NCBI GenBank assembly: GCA_003601535.1
Contig: PIXW01000216.1
Location: 1-7,069, forward strand
Reading direction: 5' to 3'
DNA: 7,069 bases
Source of the DNA: ANME-2 cluster archaeon
Lineage (GTDB): Archaea; Halobacteriota; Methanosarcinia; Methanosarcinales; Methanogasteraceae
Every line of letters begins with the position of its first letter. The stretch's first letter is position 1. Below the pieces are notes generated by a model. It did no database searches, was not told where the DNA came from, and was given only the letters and a program-made list of their open reading frames with translations. The position numbers were made by a program, and so were the translations under genes. Below, piece by piece: positions 1 through 5,335 of the stretch.

Positions 1-495
1 GCCACAGATGTCTCTGGTGTCCAGCACAATATCTCTGACGACAGATGTGTCCAGCTTCTCTCCACCTGGTATGACCGCTGTACTCTTCGACTGCTGCTCA
101 CGTTTGAGTGTATCGATGATCGCCAACAACTTACTCTCACGCTCACTTGCTGACTGTCGGACCGCATCGAGTTCGCCACGGAGATCATCGATCTGCTCTC
201 TCATGTCTCGCATTTGGGTGTACTCATCCAGCACCCTGGTCAGGACAGATGCCGGACTCTCCTCGCCGTCGACAGCGATCTCCATGAGTCGATCGATATC
301 GGTTACCCGGATTTTCGTTGCTTTCGTGCCAGTTGGTTTCTTTCTATCCCTGCTGTTCGTGTGGTTACCTGCAGTGGTTACCTCGTCATCCACAAGGTTA
401 CCTACATTGGTTACCTCATCGTCCACAAGGTTACCTGCATTGGTTACCTCGTCATCCACATGGTTACCCACTGTCTTCGCAGGTGTGTCGGTCAT
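1..495 (-). CDS. RHH-like, coiled-coil protein with N-terminal 11-residue repeats (C-terminus outside the window)
   Basis: The visible 165 residues start at ATG 495. This start codon overlaps the stop of the upstream gene, and a GGAGG lies 10 nt before it (506-510). Residues 9-45 are three copies of an 11-residue acidic unit, V/A-G-N-L/H-V-D-D-E-V-T-N/T, plus a fourth partial copy. A basic linker (49-61) follows. Residues 60-92 look like a ribbon-helix-helix: a strand (KIRVTD), a helix (IDRLMEIAV), a turn, and a second helix (SPASVLTRVLDEY). Residues 93-135 are charged with heptad-like spacing and probably form a coiled coil. A short DNA-binding domain followed by a coiled coil suggests a DNA-binding or partition-type protein. 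That is inference, and the C-terminus is unseen. The reading frame is open throughout. It is the third gene of the tnpB operon. Confidence 0.8.
   Translation of the reverse strand, partial: MTDTPAKTVGNHVDDEVTNAGNLVDDEVTNVGNLVDDEVTTAGNHTNSRDRKKPTGTKATKIRVTDIDRLMEIAVDGEESPASVLTRVLDEYTQMRDMREQIDDLRGELDAVRQSASERESKLLAIIDTLKREQQSKSTAVIPGGEKLDTSVVRDIVLDTRDICG
301..468. repeat. In-gene array of GGTTACC (GGTWACC) sites
   Basis: Exact GGTTACC starts at 363, 376, 396, 409, 429, 442 and 462. The spacing alternates strictly 13, 20, 13, 20, 13, 20 bp, which is a 33-bp unit holding two sites. An eighth copy is at 301. The heptamer is palindromic around its centre base. The 33-bp unit equals 11 codons, so the array also forms the protein repeat of the overlapping gene. 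It could be a set of iterons or operators inside a gene, or simply an expanded coding repeat. The same heptamer recurs in the non-coding region 4442-4609. Confidence 0.9.
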
Positions 496-662
496 TGCTT
501 CTTCGCCTCCTGCGCTGCTCTCCTTGCCGCAATACCATCGCGGCACAATTCGTTTACGACCTCACTGAAGGAGTCGCCCGTCTGTTGCGTTATTTCGACG
601 ATGTTGTTGAAAACGTCGTGGTAGTAACTCGTTGTTCTACTTACTCTGATCTGTTTTTTCAT
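492..662 (-). CDS. Small ribbon-helix-helix-like DNA-binding protein, 56 aa
   Basis: ATG 662 overlaps the tnpB stop (ATGA), and the TGA at 494-492 overlaps the ATG of the next gene. A canonical archaeal GGTGAT sits five bases before the start, inside the last tnpB codons, so the start is well supported. The layout fits a CopG/Arc-type RHH fold: a short basic N-terminal strand (KKQIRVSRT, residues 2-10), helix A (about 13-27), a turn at TGDS, then helix B (31-45, FSEVVNELCRDGI) and a basic tail ending AAQEAKKQ. Such proteins bind DNA as dimers and often control their own operon, plasmid copy number or partition. I see no partner toxin. The specific role is unknown. GGTWACC sites close by are candidate targets (inference). 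Confidence 0.8.
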   Translation of the reverse strand: MKKQIRVSRTTSYYHDVFNNIVEITQQTGDSFSEVVNELCRDGIAARRAAQEAKKQ

Positions 663-1969
663 GGTACATCACCGTTGTGTGATTGTGTTGTGGTGGTACT
701 TAAGTTTTTCGCTGACTCCTTTTTCTTTGCCTGTTGCAGCACCCACTCCCCTTTCTTGGCGATGTTGATCGCAGCGTTCACGTCCGCGTGGACACGGTAA
801 CCACATTTTGTGCAGTGGAAATGCACACCGTGTCGATTATCCGGATCGTCACCCCCGCACCGGTTGCATATCACTGATGTGCGGGCGGGGTGTATCCCCA
901 ATGTCCGTACCGGCACAACCTTATATTCGATCATTTGTCGAATCTGGTAGAAGTTCCATGGTACTCGATCCACGAACCTATACAGTTCCTCGAAGACCAC
1001 CAGTGGTTTAGGGTACGCTAGCACGATCTCCGCGATCTGTTTTGATACGACATGATTGGTGTATGCCATCCACCGCTGCTCCCGACCCCTATTGGCGTTC
1101 AGCAGATCAACCCGCCCGATCTTCGACACCGTGCGACGATACTCTCGGAACCGCCGCCGGGTATGTTCCACTTCCTTCCCGCTCCACATCCTGACCTCCA
1201 CCACCTTGCCATCCTGCACCACAGCAAGTGTCGCGATGTTGTTGAGTCCTAGATCTATACCAATGAATGTCTCTGGTTCGTATCGCACATCCTCTCGCTT
1301 GACCGTGATCGATGTGATGAACGTGTCCGTGTCGAGGTCGAGCTGTCCTACCCCCCACTTGTTTGTGTTGGAGATGAGGTGCCGGTAGTGCTCGCTCTCC
1401 TTCAGCGGAAGCCAGATTTTCCGGTATCGGGTCCCTATTTTCTCCACCGGCAAAACGACATATATCCTGTCGTTTTTGTGCACGAAAGACCATGATTGGT
1501 TGTGGATGCGGATGATGTTGTGCGTCAGGATAGGATACGGTGTACGTAACCCACGTCGCTTCCGCCGTATTTTCCGAGCGAGTTTTTTCCTGACCCGCTC
1601 CCGCTTCCCGGGCTTTTCGATCTTCTCGTCTATGCGTCCGATTTCGTATTCGAGGCGTTCGATTGTCTTTCGTATCTTGCTTTTCTGGGTCTGCATAGTC
1701 TCATAGTTGGCTCTCGCGTATTCGATTGCCTCCTGTGCGATCTGTGCGGCGACGATCGTGATCGGATGGAGTTCGATGCGCAGGCGGTTCAGCGCCCTAC
1801 GAGATCCGTACTGCGATGTCTTCTCCAGCGATGGGAGCCGGTATGCCGCTACTGCATATATTTCGCGGAAATTGTCAGCAACCACCTGTAGGCGGTCTTT
1901 CTTCGCCTTTGTGATTGGTAGTAGCTGGAACTTCACTGCCTTCGTTGCCGTTTTGGTTTTCTTCGCCAT
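659..1969 (-). CDS. tnpB: TnpB RNA-guided nuclease (IS200/IS605/IS607-type accessory protein)
   Basis: This 436-aa protein has the usual TnpB length. Known TnpB proteins are DNA endonucleases guided by an omega RNA made from the end of their own element, and they are the ancestors of Cas12. The RuvC core is complete: D239 in GIDLGLNN, E327 in VVFEEL and D396 in HADVNAAINIA. The four-cysteine zinc ribbon (C368, C371, C386, C389) lies between the second and third RuvC motifs. The N-terminal half carries a helical, very basic stretch at about 98-140 (KRERVRKKLARKIRRKRR), suited to RNA or DNA contact. I chose ATG 1969 over the longer frame to 2089 because the family-like sequence begins there, a TATA box lies at 2015-2026 and a GGTGG precedes it. 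No TnpA transposase or serine recombinase is visible, so the gene is solitary here. Its stop overlaps the next gene, which is unusual because the omega RNA normally runs past the tnpB stop. Confidence 0.95.
   Translation of the reverse strand: MAKKTKTATKAVKFQLLPITKAKKDRLQVVADNFREIYAVAAYRLPSLEKTSQYGSRRALNRLRIELHPITIVAAQIAQEAIEYARANYETMQTQKSKIRKTIERLEYEIGRIDEKIEKPGKRERVRKKLARKIRRKRRGLRTPYPILTHNIIRIHNQSWSFVHKNDRIYVVLPVEKIGTRYRKIWLPLKESEHYRHLISNTNKWGVGQLDLDTDTFITSITVKREDVRYEPETFIGIDLGLNNIATLAVVQDGKVVEVRMWSGKEVEHTRRRFREYRRTVSKIGRVDLLNANRGREQRWMAYTNHVVSKQIAEIVLAYPKPLVVFEELYRFVDRVPWNFYQIRQMIEYKVVPVRTLGIHPARTSVICNRCGGDDPDNRHGVHFHCTKCGYRVHADVNAAINIAKKGEWVLQQAKKKESAKNLSTTTTQSHNGDVP
668..673 (-). promoter_or_regulatory. 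Ribosome binding site of the RHH gene inside tnpB
   Basis: GGTGAT on the minus strand, five bases before ATG 662, matches the archaeal anti-Shine-Dalgarno sequence. It encodes part of the last tnpB residues (GDVP). The RHH gene can therefore be translated by coupling to tnpB or by separate initiation. Confidence 0.7.
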
Positions 1970-2014
1970 GCCACCATCATCATCACGACACAATATGAAC
2001 CCTTCGCCGAAACC

Positions 2015-2026
2015 TTTATATATAAT
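2015..2026 (-). promoter_or_regulatory. TATA box of the tnpB operon
   Basis: ATTATATATAAA on the minus strand is a strong archaeal TATA box. A start about 25 bp downstream gives a short leader before ATG 1969 that contains GGTGG. The element is nearly symmetric, so it could also fire rightward, but I find no convincing gene on that side. Confidence 0.7.
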
Positions 2027-2076
2027 CAATGGTGATGATAGTGGTAATGGTATGTGGCTATATGCCTCGTACCAGT

Positions 2077-2115
2077 GGCGGCGTTGCACCGCCTACGTGG
2101 ATACTGTGTATCCAC
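2077..2115. repeat. Two adjacent hairpins upstream of tnpB
   Basis: GGCGG/CCGCC arms (2077-2081 and 2089-2093) are followed by a perfect 8-bp inverted repeat, GTGGATAC-TGT-GTATCCAC (2097-2115). Subterminal hairpins are typical of IS200/IS605 ends, so this could be the left end of the tnpB element, 60-100 bp above its promoter. I cannot find the matching right end, so this reading is tentative. Confidence 0.5.
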
Positions 2116-2411
2116 AGATGCCAGCCTCCAAAGAAGCGTTGCAGCAGGCTATAGTTGGATCATGTCTCTGGGCGTGGAGGAGAGAAGACCGCGGTAAAAA
2201 CGCGGCGCCGGCGGACAATCACGCGAGGTCAGGGGAACCGGATCAGACGAAAAACCAATGGCAAGACTGGCAACGCTGGCGAACCGGCGCCTGCACCGTG
2301 TGCATATCCGGACCGCAATAAGAACGCGACGAGAAACAGCGGCGCCCGAAAGAAGGCACAACACAGCTCTAATGAATGTGAAACGTGCTGGAAGCATAGG
2401 GCTGCAGAGCA
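2116..2411. other. Gene-poor stretch with no supported feature
   Basis: The short frames open here on both strands overlap one another, lack ribosome binding sites and have biased compositions (for example a tryptophan-rich plus-strand frame ending at 2321). I see no RNA gene or clear regulatory element. Confidence 0.5.
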
Positions 2412-2604
2412 AGTTTCGGGTGATAAGCGATGCAACGAGCGATAAGCGATGCAACGTACGTGGAGGAACGCCAGGAGGACATCGCCGCAGAGCAAAGTTG
2501 CGGAGCAATGAGCGATGCAACGATGAGGTATGTTAGGCAACAGGTACGATCGCGGAATGAGTTTCGGGTGATAAGCGATGCAACGAGCAAAGAGCGCTGC
2601 AACC
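2412..2604 (+). repeat. 19-bp-period direct repeats upstream of the integrase operon
   Basis: The 16-mer GATAAGCGATGCAACG is exact at 2422, 2441 and 2570. Variants lie at 2507 (AATGAGCGATGCAACG) and 2589 (AAAGAGCGCTGCAACC). The copies form two doublets with a 19-bp step (2422/2441 and 2570/2589). The first member of each doublet lies in an exact 29-bp repeat (2412-2440 and 2560-2588). Possible roles are arm-type recombinase sites, operators of the downstream operon, or plasmid iterons. The repeats create false repetitive reading frames on the minus strand. Confidence 0.85.
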
Positions 2605-2623
2605 AACCGACCTGCAGGGAAAC

Positions 2624-2631
2624 ACATATAG
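2624..2631 (+). promoter_or_regulatory. Possible TATA box for the integrase operon
   Basis: ACATATAG is centred about 28 bp before ATG 2656. No ribosome binding site precedes that ATG, so a leaderless transcript starting at or near the codon fits archaeal practice. The match to a TATA consensus is modest. Confidence 0.4.
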
Positions 2632-2655
2632 TCATCAGCGCAAAAACAACTGACT

Positions 2656-2913
2656 ATGAGCATCACCGTCGCGTCGATGCGTGCAGAGATCGAGCAGAAG
2701 ATCGATGATATGTCTGTGTCGTATCCAGAGGACATCACATTTTGGGACTACGATGCCGTCCGGGACTATGTGAATGCTCTCGAATCTGTCGAAGACCTGG
2801 TCGACACGGATGCAGAGATACATAATTCTCGTGTGCTCACGCCAGAGCAGATCGACGAGATCAGCGACATCGTGACGAAGCGCATTGTTGAATTGGAGGC
2901 TAGGAATGGCTGA
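2656..2913 (+). CDS. Small acidic protein of unknown function, coupled to the integrase
   Basis: This 85-aa protein is strongly acidic and probably helical (for example AEIEQKIDDM at 9-18 and LTPEQIDEISDIVTKRIVELEAR at 61-83). It has no cysteine, membrane segment or signal peptide, and I recognise no family. It overlaps the integrase ORF by 8 bp, and its last codons carry the integrase ribosome binding site, so the two are almost certainly co-expressed. A recombination directionality factor or integrase partner is possible from position only. Excisionases are usually basic, which argues against a direct DNA-binding role. The start is the first ATG after a possible TATA box; an internal ATG at 2677 also lacks a ribosome binding site. 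Confidence 0.75.
   Translation: MSITVASMRAEIEQKIDDMSVSYPEDITFWDYDAVRDYVNALESVEDLVDTDAEIHNSRVLTPEQIDEISDIVTKRIVELEARNG
2895..2899 (+). promoter_or_regulatory. Ribosome binding site that fixes the integrase start
   Basis: GGAGG ends six bases before ATG 2906. This selects that ATG over the in-frame TTG at 2885, and it lies inside the upstream gene. Confidence 0.75.
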
Positions 2914-4111
2914 TAGAATACCGAAAGAGGTTGCACTCGATAAATTAATGAAACGGCTTGATGATAATCCCCTGCCGCTTACACCGGAATTGGAGAGCAT
3001 CGTGGTCGATGAGTACCTTTCCGACTATGCGTACAACGAGTATAGCGCAAAGCGTCTCAGGGATTGGATATACAAGTATCTGCCGCGGTTTTTCAGGTGG
3101 TATGCCAAGCAGAAGGGGTTGGACGTCCTAGATCTCCGTGATCTGGATAGCATCCGCAGAGGGGATGGAGAACGGTTTTCCCGAAGTCTTTCAGACAGCA
3201 AATCAGTCCAGACACAGATCAACGCGACACTATCTGCATTTGGGCGGTGGCTTCTGGAGGAGAGGTACACGGTATACAACCCGTTCAAGGGCATCAAAAT
3301 GAAGAAGAGCCGGGTGAAGAGCCGCCCGCCGATCTACAACCTCGATGAGCTGCACCGAATCTTTGATGCGATTTCCCGCATCAGCCGAGCCCCGAAGGGA
3401 ATGACCGCGTATGATGTGAAGACACAGTACAACATCCTCGCGAGATTCCTCTTGCAGACCGGGCTCCGGTATTCACACGCTCTCGAATTCAGATGTGGCG
3501 ATATCGAGTGCCGGCGTGAGGAGGTTTCCCCACTGTTCGGGTACAGGTACTGCGTCATCCCCGCGATCGAGGCGGTCGAAGAGCACAAGTCGGAAGTCGA
3601 GGAAGAGCTCAAGAAGAAGATGCCTCCGTCGGAAATATACATCGACATGAATCTCTACAACGACATCAAGGAGTGGTGTGAGCGGATGGGGCTGGGACCC
3701 AGGGACAGGATCATCCCTGCAAGCATCGCTGCTGTCCGCGACGAGGGGAGGGCTATCAAGAACAGGGCAGGGTTACCGAAGTTCTCGTGGTCGATCCGGC
3801 ACACATGGGCTAGCGTTGTGTACGCGATGGTGGGAGATGTCGGGCTGCCGACACTCGTTAAGTTCGGGGGCTGGGAGTCGGCATCGATGCCGCTGATGCA
3901 TTACGTTGAGGTGATGCGACCTGAAGAAGCCTATAAGATCGCGAAGGAATACCGGATATACCTACCGAAAGAATACACGAAAAGATACGGTGAGATCGAG
4001 AGAGACGTGCAGATACTCGAACAACCGGTGGGGGCTGACGTGATGGAAGAATTGAGGACATTGCGGCAGGAACTCGCAGAACTTAAGGCAGCCGCACGAG
4101 AGAGAGAATAG
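2906..4111 (+). CDS. Tyrosine recombinase / integrase, 401 aa
   Basis: The domain order is that of site-specific tyrosine recombinases. An N-terminal SAM-like core-binding domain (about 35-130, with RDWIYKYLPRFFRWYAKQKG) is followed by a catalytic domain (about 140-345). Recognisable catalytic elements are R188 in LLQTGLRYSHALEF, the box II motif SIRHTW with R298, and the nucleophile Y333 in MPLMHYVEV. The His of the usual HxxR is W295, and the second box II His is W323 (GGWES). Trp in the latter place is known from Cre. The catalytic Lys is not obvious. Residues 375-401 form a probable coiled-coil tail. The enzyme probably integrates, excises or resolves multimers of the element; the att site is not identified. 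The gene is intact and not split in SSV style. It is coupled to the preceding acidic gene. Confidence 0.93.
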   Translation: MADRIPKEVALDKLMKRLDDNPLPLTPELESIVVDEYLSDYAYNEYSAKRLRDWIYKYLPRFFRWYAKQKGLDVLDLRDLDSIRRGDGERFSRSLSDSKSVQTQINATLSAFGRWLLEERYTVYNPFKGIKMKKSRVKSRPPIYNLDELHRIFDAISRISRAPKGMTAYDVKTQYNILARFLLQTGLRYSHALEFRCGDIECRREEVSPLFGYRYCVIPAIEAVEEHKSEVEEELKKKMPPSEIYIDMNLYNDIKEWCERMGLGPRDRIIPASIAAVRDEGRAIKNRAGLPKFSWSIRHTWASVVYAMVGDVGLPTLVKFGGWESASMPLMHYVEVMRPEEAYKIAKEYRIYLPKEYTKRYGEIERDVQILEQPVGADVMEELRTLRQELAELKAAARERE

Positions 4112-4127
4112 GTTTATGTAGAATGTG

Positions 4128-4146
4128 GTGCAGATGATATCTGCAC
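4128..4146. repeat. Perfect hairpin just after the integrase gene
   Basis: GTGCAGAT-GAT-ATCTGCAC has an 8-bp stem and a 3-nt loop, 16 bp past the integrase stop. No T-tract follows, so a classical terminator is unlikely. It matches the hairpin at 2097-2115 in size and in its GTG...CAC ends. It may be a protein-binding dyad or a recombination site. Confidence 0.6.
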
Positions 4147-4160
4147 TTTGGACACACGTA

Positions 4161-4206
4161 CGATGCCGAGAGACGGTTGGCACAACAGTGTATATCTCCG
4201 GCATCG
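4161..4206. repeat. Long stem-loop with an inner stem
   Basis: CGATGCCG (4161-4168) pairs perfectly with CGGCATCG (4199-4206). Beyond one bulged A the stem continues for 4 bp (4170-4173 with 4195-4198). The loop holds a further GTTG-GCA-CAAC hairpin (4176-4186). A separate CCCCT-CC-AGGGG hairpin follows at 4207-4218. It lacks the D- and T-loop features of a tRNA. It could be a small structured RNA or part of a recombination site. Confidence 0.5.
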
Positions 4207-4348
4207 CCCCTCCAGGGGTCAACTGTTTTTGTGGGGACAGGCGATAGTTCTCGATGCAATTGATGTGCCAACACAGGCAATCGAGTTTGTGCGATGTGGG
4301 GGCTCTAATGGACACATCGTGGAAATCGTGCTGAAGTCACCCCGATAG
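4163..4348 (+). CDS. Doubtful small ORF, 61 aa
   Basis: The frame runs from ATG 4163 to TAG and has a reasonable protein composition: an aromatic and hydrophobic middle (GQLFLWGQAIVLDAIDV) and an alternating C-terminal part (HIVEIVLK). A TTTATGTA at 4113-4120 might act as a TATA box. Against it, there is no ribosome binding site and the start codon lies inside the 5' arm of a strong stem-loop. I recognise no family. The region may instead be a non-coding structured segment. Confidence 0.3.
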   Translation: MPRDGWHNSVYLRHRPSRGQLFLWGQAIVLDAIDVPTQAIEFVRCGGSNGHIVEIVLKSPR

Positions 4349-4441
4349 ACGCATCGAACCGATCGCTCACTGGCAGGCAGATAAAAATATCAATATCCTT
4401 CTATCATATTAGCACATCTGGCGGATTCGGGGAGATATTGA

Positions 4442-4609
4442 GGTAACCATGTTTCAACCCACACCGTCAAATATGCACATCTGGGTTGCCAGGCGGGTAA
4501 CCTGCGTAACCAGCATGGATGTGGGTAACCAGCCTATAGATAGCGTTTTTGCTGTTTAGGTTACCTAAATGGGTAACCTAACTCGCAATATTGGCGATTT
4601 TAGGTAACC
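4442..4609. repeat. Non-coding array of GGTWACC sites, partly within palindromes
   Basis: GGTAACC occurs at 4442, 4496, 4524, 4572 and 4603, and GGTTACC at 4559. A near match (CGTAACC) is at 4505. The pair 4559/4572 repeats the 13-bp step seen in the array at 363-468. Two copies are the centres of longer palindromes: TTTAGGT-T-ACCTAAA (4555-4569) and TTTTAGGT-A-ACCTAAAA (4598-4614). This looks like binding sites for a dimeric DNA-binding protein. Confidence 0.88.
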
Positions 4610-4641
4610 TAAAAAAGGGGGTATAATAGTGCTCTATTCTC

Positions 4642-4750
4642 AGAAATAAGCGCTCTAAAGCCTTATTTCCAAAAAGAAGCCTTCTAAAGCCTCCTTTTGC
4701 TAAAAGAAGCCCCCTAAAGCCTCCTTTTGGAAAAACAAGCCTTCTCCGTT
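4642..4750. repeat. 30-bp-period imperfect palindromic tandem repeats
   Basis: Units begin near 4642, 4671, 4701 and 4731, the last degraded. Each carries a CTAAAG core. Each of the first three can fold on itself. Unit 1 has GAAATAAG (4643-4650) pairing with CTTATTTC (4662-4669). Unit 2 has AAAAG.AG.CTT pairing with AAG.CT.CTTTT, with two mismatches. Unit 3 keeps the outer arms of unit 2. Without unique spacers this is not CRISPR. Confidence 0.8.
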
Positions 4751-4784
4751 TTTATTTAAAAAATTTATAAAAAAATTTTAAAAA

Positions 4785-5020
4785 CGCTCACGAATACAAA
4801 CAAAAAATAGGGTATCATACACGAACTTAGTTGGTTAAGTATGGGCTTACTACACACACTTTTGTACCGATTTTTGAGTTTTTGTTGCTTTATATCTTGA
4901 ATGCTTTTATAAATTTTTTTATGTGAAATTTTTTAACTAGCGATACCTTTATATCGGATAAAGCCGATACTTATACTTATACGTAACTGCATACGTATAT
5001 ATAAAGAGGTGGAATAAACC
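4785..5020 (+). promoter_or_regulatory. AT-rich leader region with promoter and dyad for the 5021 unit
   Basis: There is no gene here. The best TATA box is TTTATAT at 4948-4954. It overlaps an inverted repeat, TATCGG-ATAAAG-CCGATA (4952-4969), which would suit a repressor operator. Weaker TATA-like stretches lie near 4889 and 4903-4915. The ribosome binding site AAAGAGGTGG (5003-5012) precedes ATG 5021. Confidence 0.5.
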
Positions 5021-5191
5021 ATGATAAAGAACGATAAGAGAGAGGCGGTATTTATCCGCAATAAAGAGACCAAAAACACCATGCGATATGGTGCAGAGGA
5101 CGACAGCCCTATTATGGGGTCGATATACCTACAAAAGAAGGCTATCACCGGCAACGTACCAGAACAGATCAAGGTAACTGTTGAATGGTGA
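5021..5191 (+). CDS. Small protein of unknown function, 56 aa
   Basis: A strong AAAGAGGTGG ribosome binding site lies about ten bases before the ATG. The sequence pattern is a short strand (AVFIRNKETKNTMRY), an acidic turn (GAEDDSP), then IMGSIYLQKKAI and a final strand QIKVTVEW. It looks like a compact beta protein. The pattern resembles small unannotated proteins of archaea and their viruses, but I cannot name a family. There is no cysteine or membrane segment. It is first in a two-gene unit; its stop codon lies within the ribosome binding site of the next ORF. Confidence 0.75.
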   Translation: MIKNDKREAVFIRNKETKNTMRYGAEDDSPIMGSIYLQKKAITGNVPEQIKVTVEW

Positions 5192-5193
5192 CC

Positions 5194-5310
5194 ATGATGA
5201 TGAATGAGACGCCTGCAGAGATATACGATTACCCGATACCGTATATGACACCAAAAGGCATATTCATGTATTTGGGTATCGATATTATACCTTTAAGGCA
5301 TGGTGATTAA
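5194..5310 (+). CDS. Very small ORF, 36-38 aa, unknown function
   Basis: Three consecutive ATGs (5194, 5197, 5200) follow GGTGACC (5187-5193), a near-perfect archaeal ribosome binding site. Spacing favours the second or third ATG. The product is rich in Tyr, Pro and Ile (for example EIYDYPIPYMTPKGIFMYLGIDIIPL). Its TAA is the first part of the terminator stem at 5309-5332. The tight packing between a ribosome binding site and a terminator supports translation; the function is unknown. Confidence 0.6.
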   Translation: MMMNETPAEIYDYPIPYMTPKGIFMYLGIDIIPLRHGD

Positions 5311-5334
5311 AGAGGGGTTAACAGCCCTCTTTTT
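5309..5334 (+). terminator. Hairpin/T-tract terminator
   Basis: AAAGAGGG (5309-5316) pairs with CCCTCTTT (5325-5332) around an 8-nt loop, and a run of T (5330-5334) follows. It ends the 5021 unit and begins in the stop codon of the 5194 ORF. The 3' arm is also complementary to the next gene's ribosome binding site. Confidence 0.75.
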
Positions 5335-5335
5335 C

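Larger units (their letters stand above)
4442..4784. other. Candidate replication origin or partition site
   Basis: The order is repeated short binding sites (4442-4609), palindromic tandem repeats (4642-4750), then 36 bp with no G or C (4749-4784). This resembles iteron origins with a DNA unwinding element. It lies in the longest gene-free stretch of the window (4349-5020). No Rep or Orc1/Cdc6 gene is visible here; the binder could be the RHH proteins at the left or a gene outside the window. A centromere-like partition site is an equal alternative. Confidence 0.4.

Noticed and set aside
363..468. CRISPR or telomere-like repeat
   Set aside because: The repeat is a 7-mer with alternating 13/20-bp spacing in an open coding frame, so it fits neither.
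8..568. Long plus-strand open frame rich in Ser/Thr with a TSSSTRLP repeat
   Set aside because: It is the antisense of the RHH/repeat genes. Its repeat is only the GGTTACC array read on the other strand, and the minus-strand frames have ribosome binding sites and sensible domains.
1970..2089. 40-residue N-terminal extension of TnpB
   Set aside because: The extension spans the TATA box and does not resemble a TnpB N-terminus. ATG 1969 fits the promoter position and family length.
2052..2321. Plus-strand 89-aa frame downstream of the symmetric TATA box
   Set aside because: The start position would suit a divergent promoter, but the product is tryptophan-rich with odd composition and reads through the hairpins. 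I would not call it without a homologue.
2149..2738. Overlapping minus-strand frames with repeated peptides such as RCIAYHPK and VASLI
   Set aside because: The peptide repeats arise from the 16-bp DNA repeat read in several frames. No ribosome binding site, and part is antisense to the 85-aa gene.
4128..4146. Intrinsic terminator of the integrase gene
   Set aside because: The stem is strong, but no T-tract follows on either strand.
4161..4245. tRNA gene as an integrase target
   Set aside because: The 8-bp closing stem spans only 46 bp, and no D-loop, anticodon arm or GGTTCRA T-loop could be placed.
4642..4750. CRISPR-like array
   Set aside because: The units are contiguous with a 30-bp period and no unique spacers, and no cas genes are nearby.
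4933..5172. Minus-strand 79-aa hydrophobic frame
   Set aside because: It is antisense to the 56-aa gene that has a strong ribosome binding site, and it crosses the promoter region.
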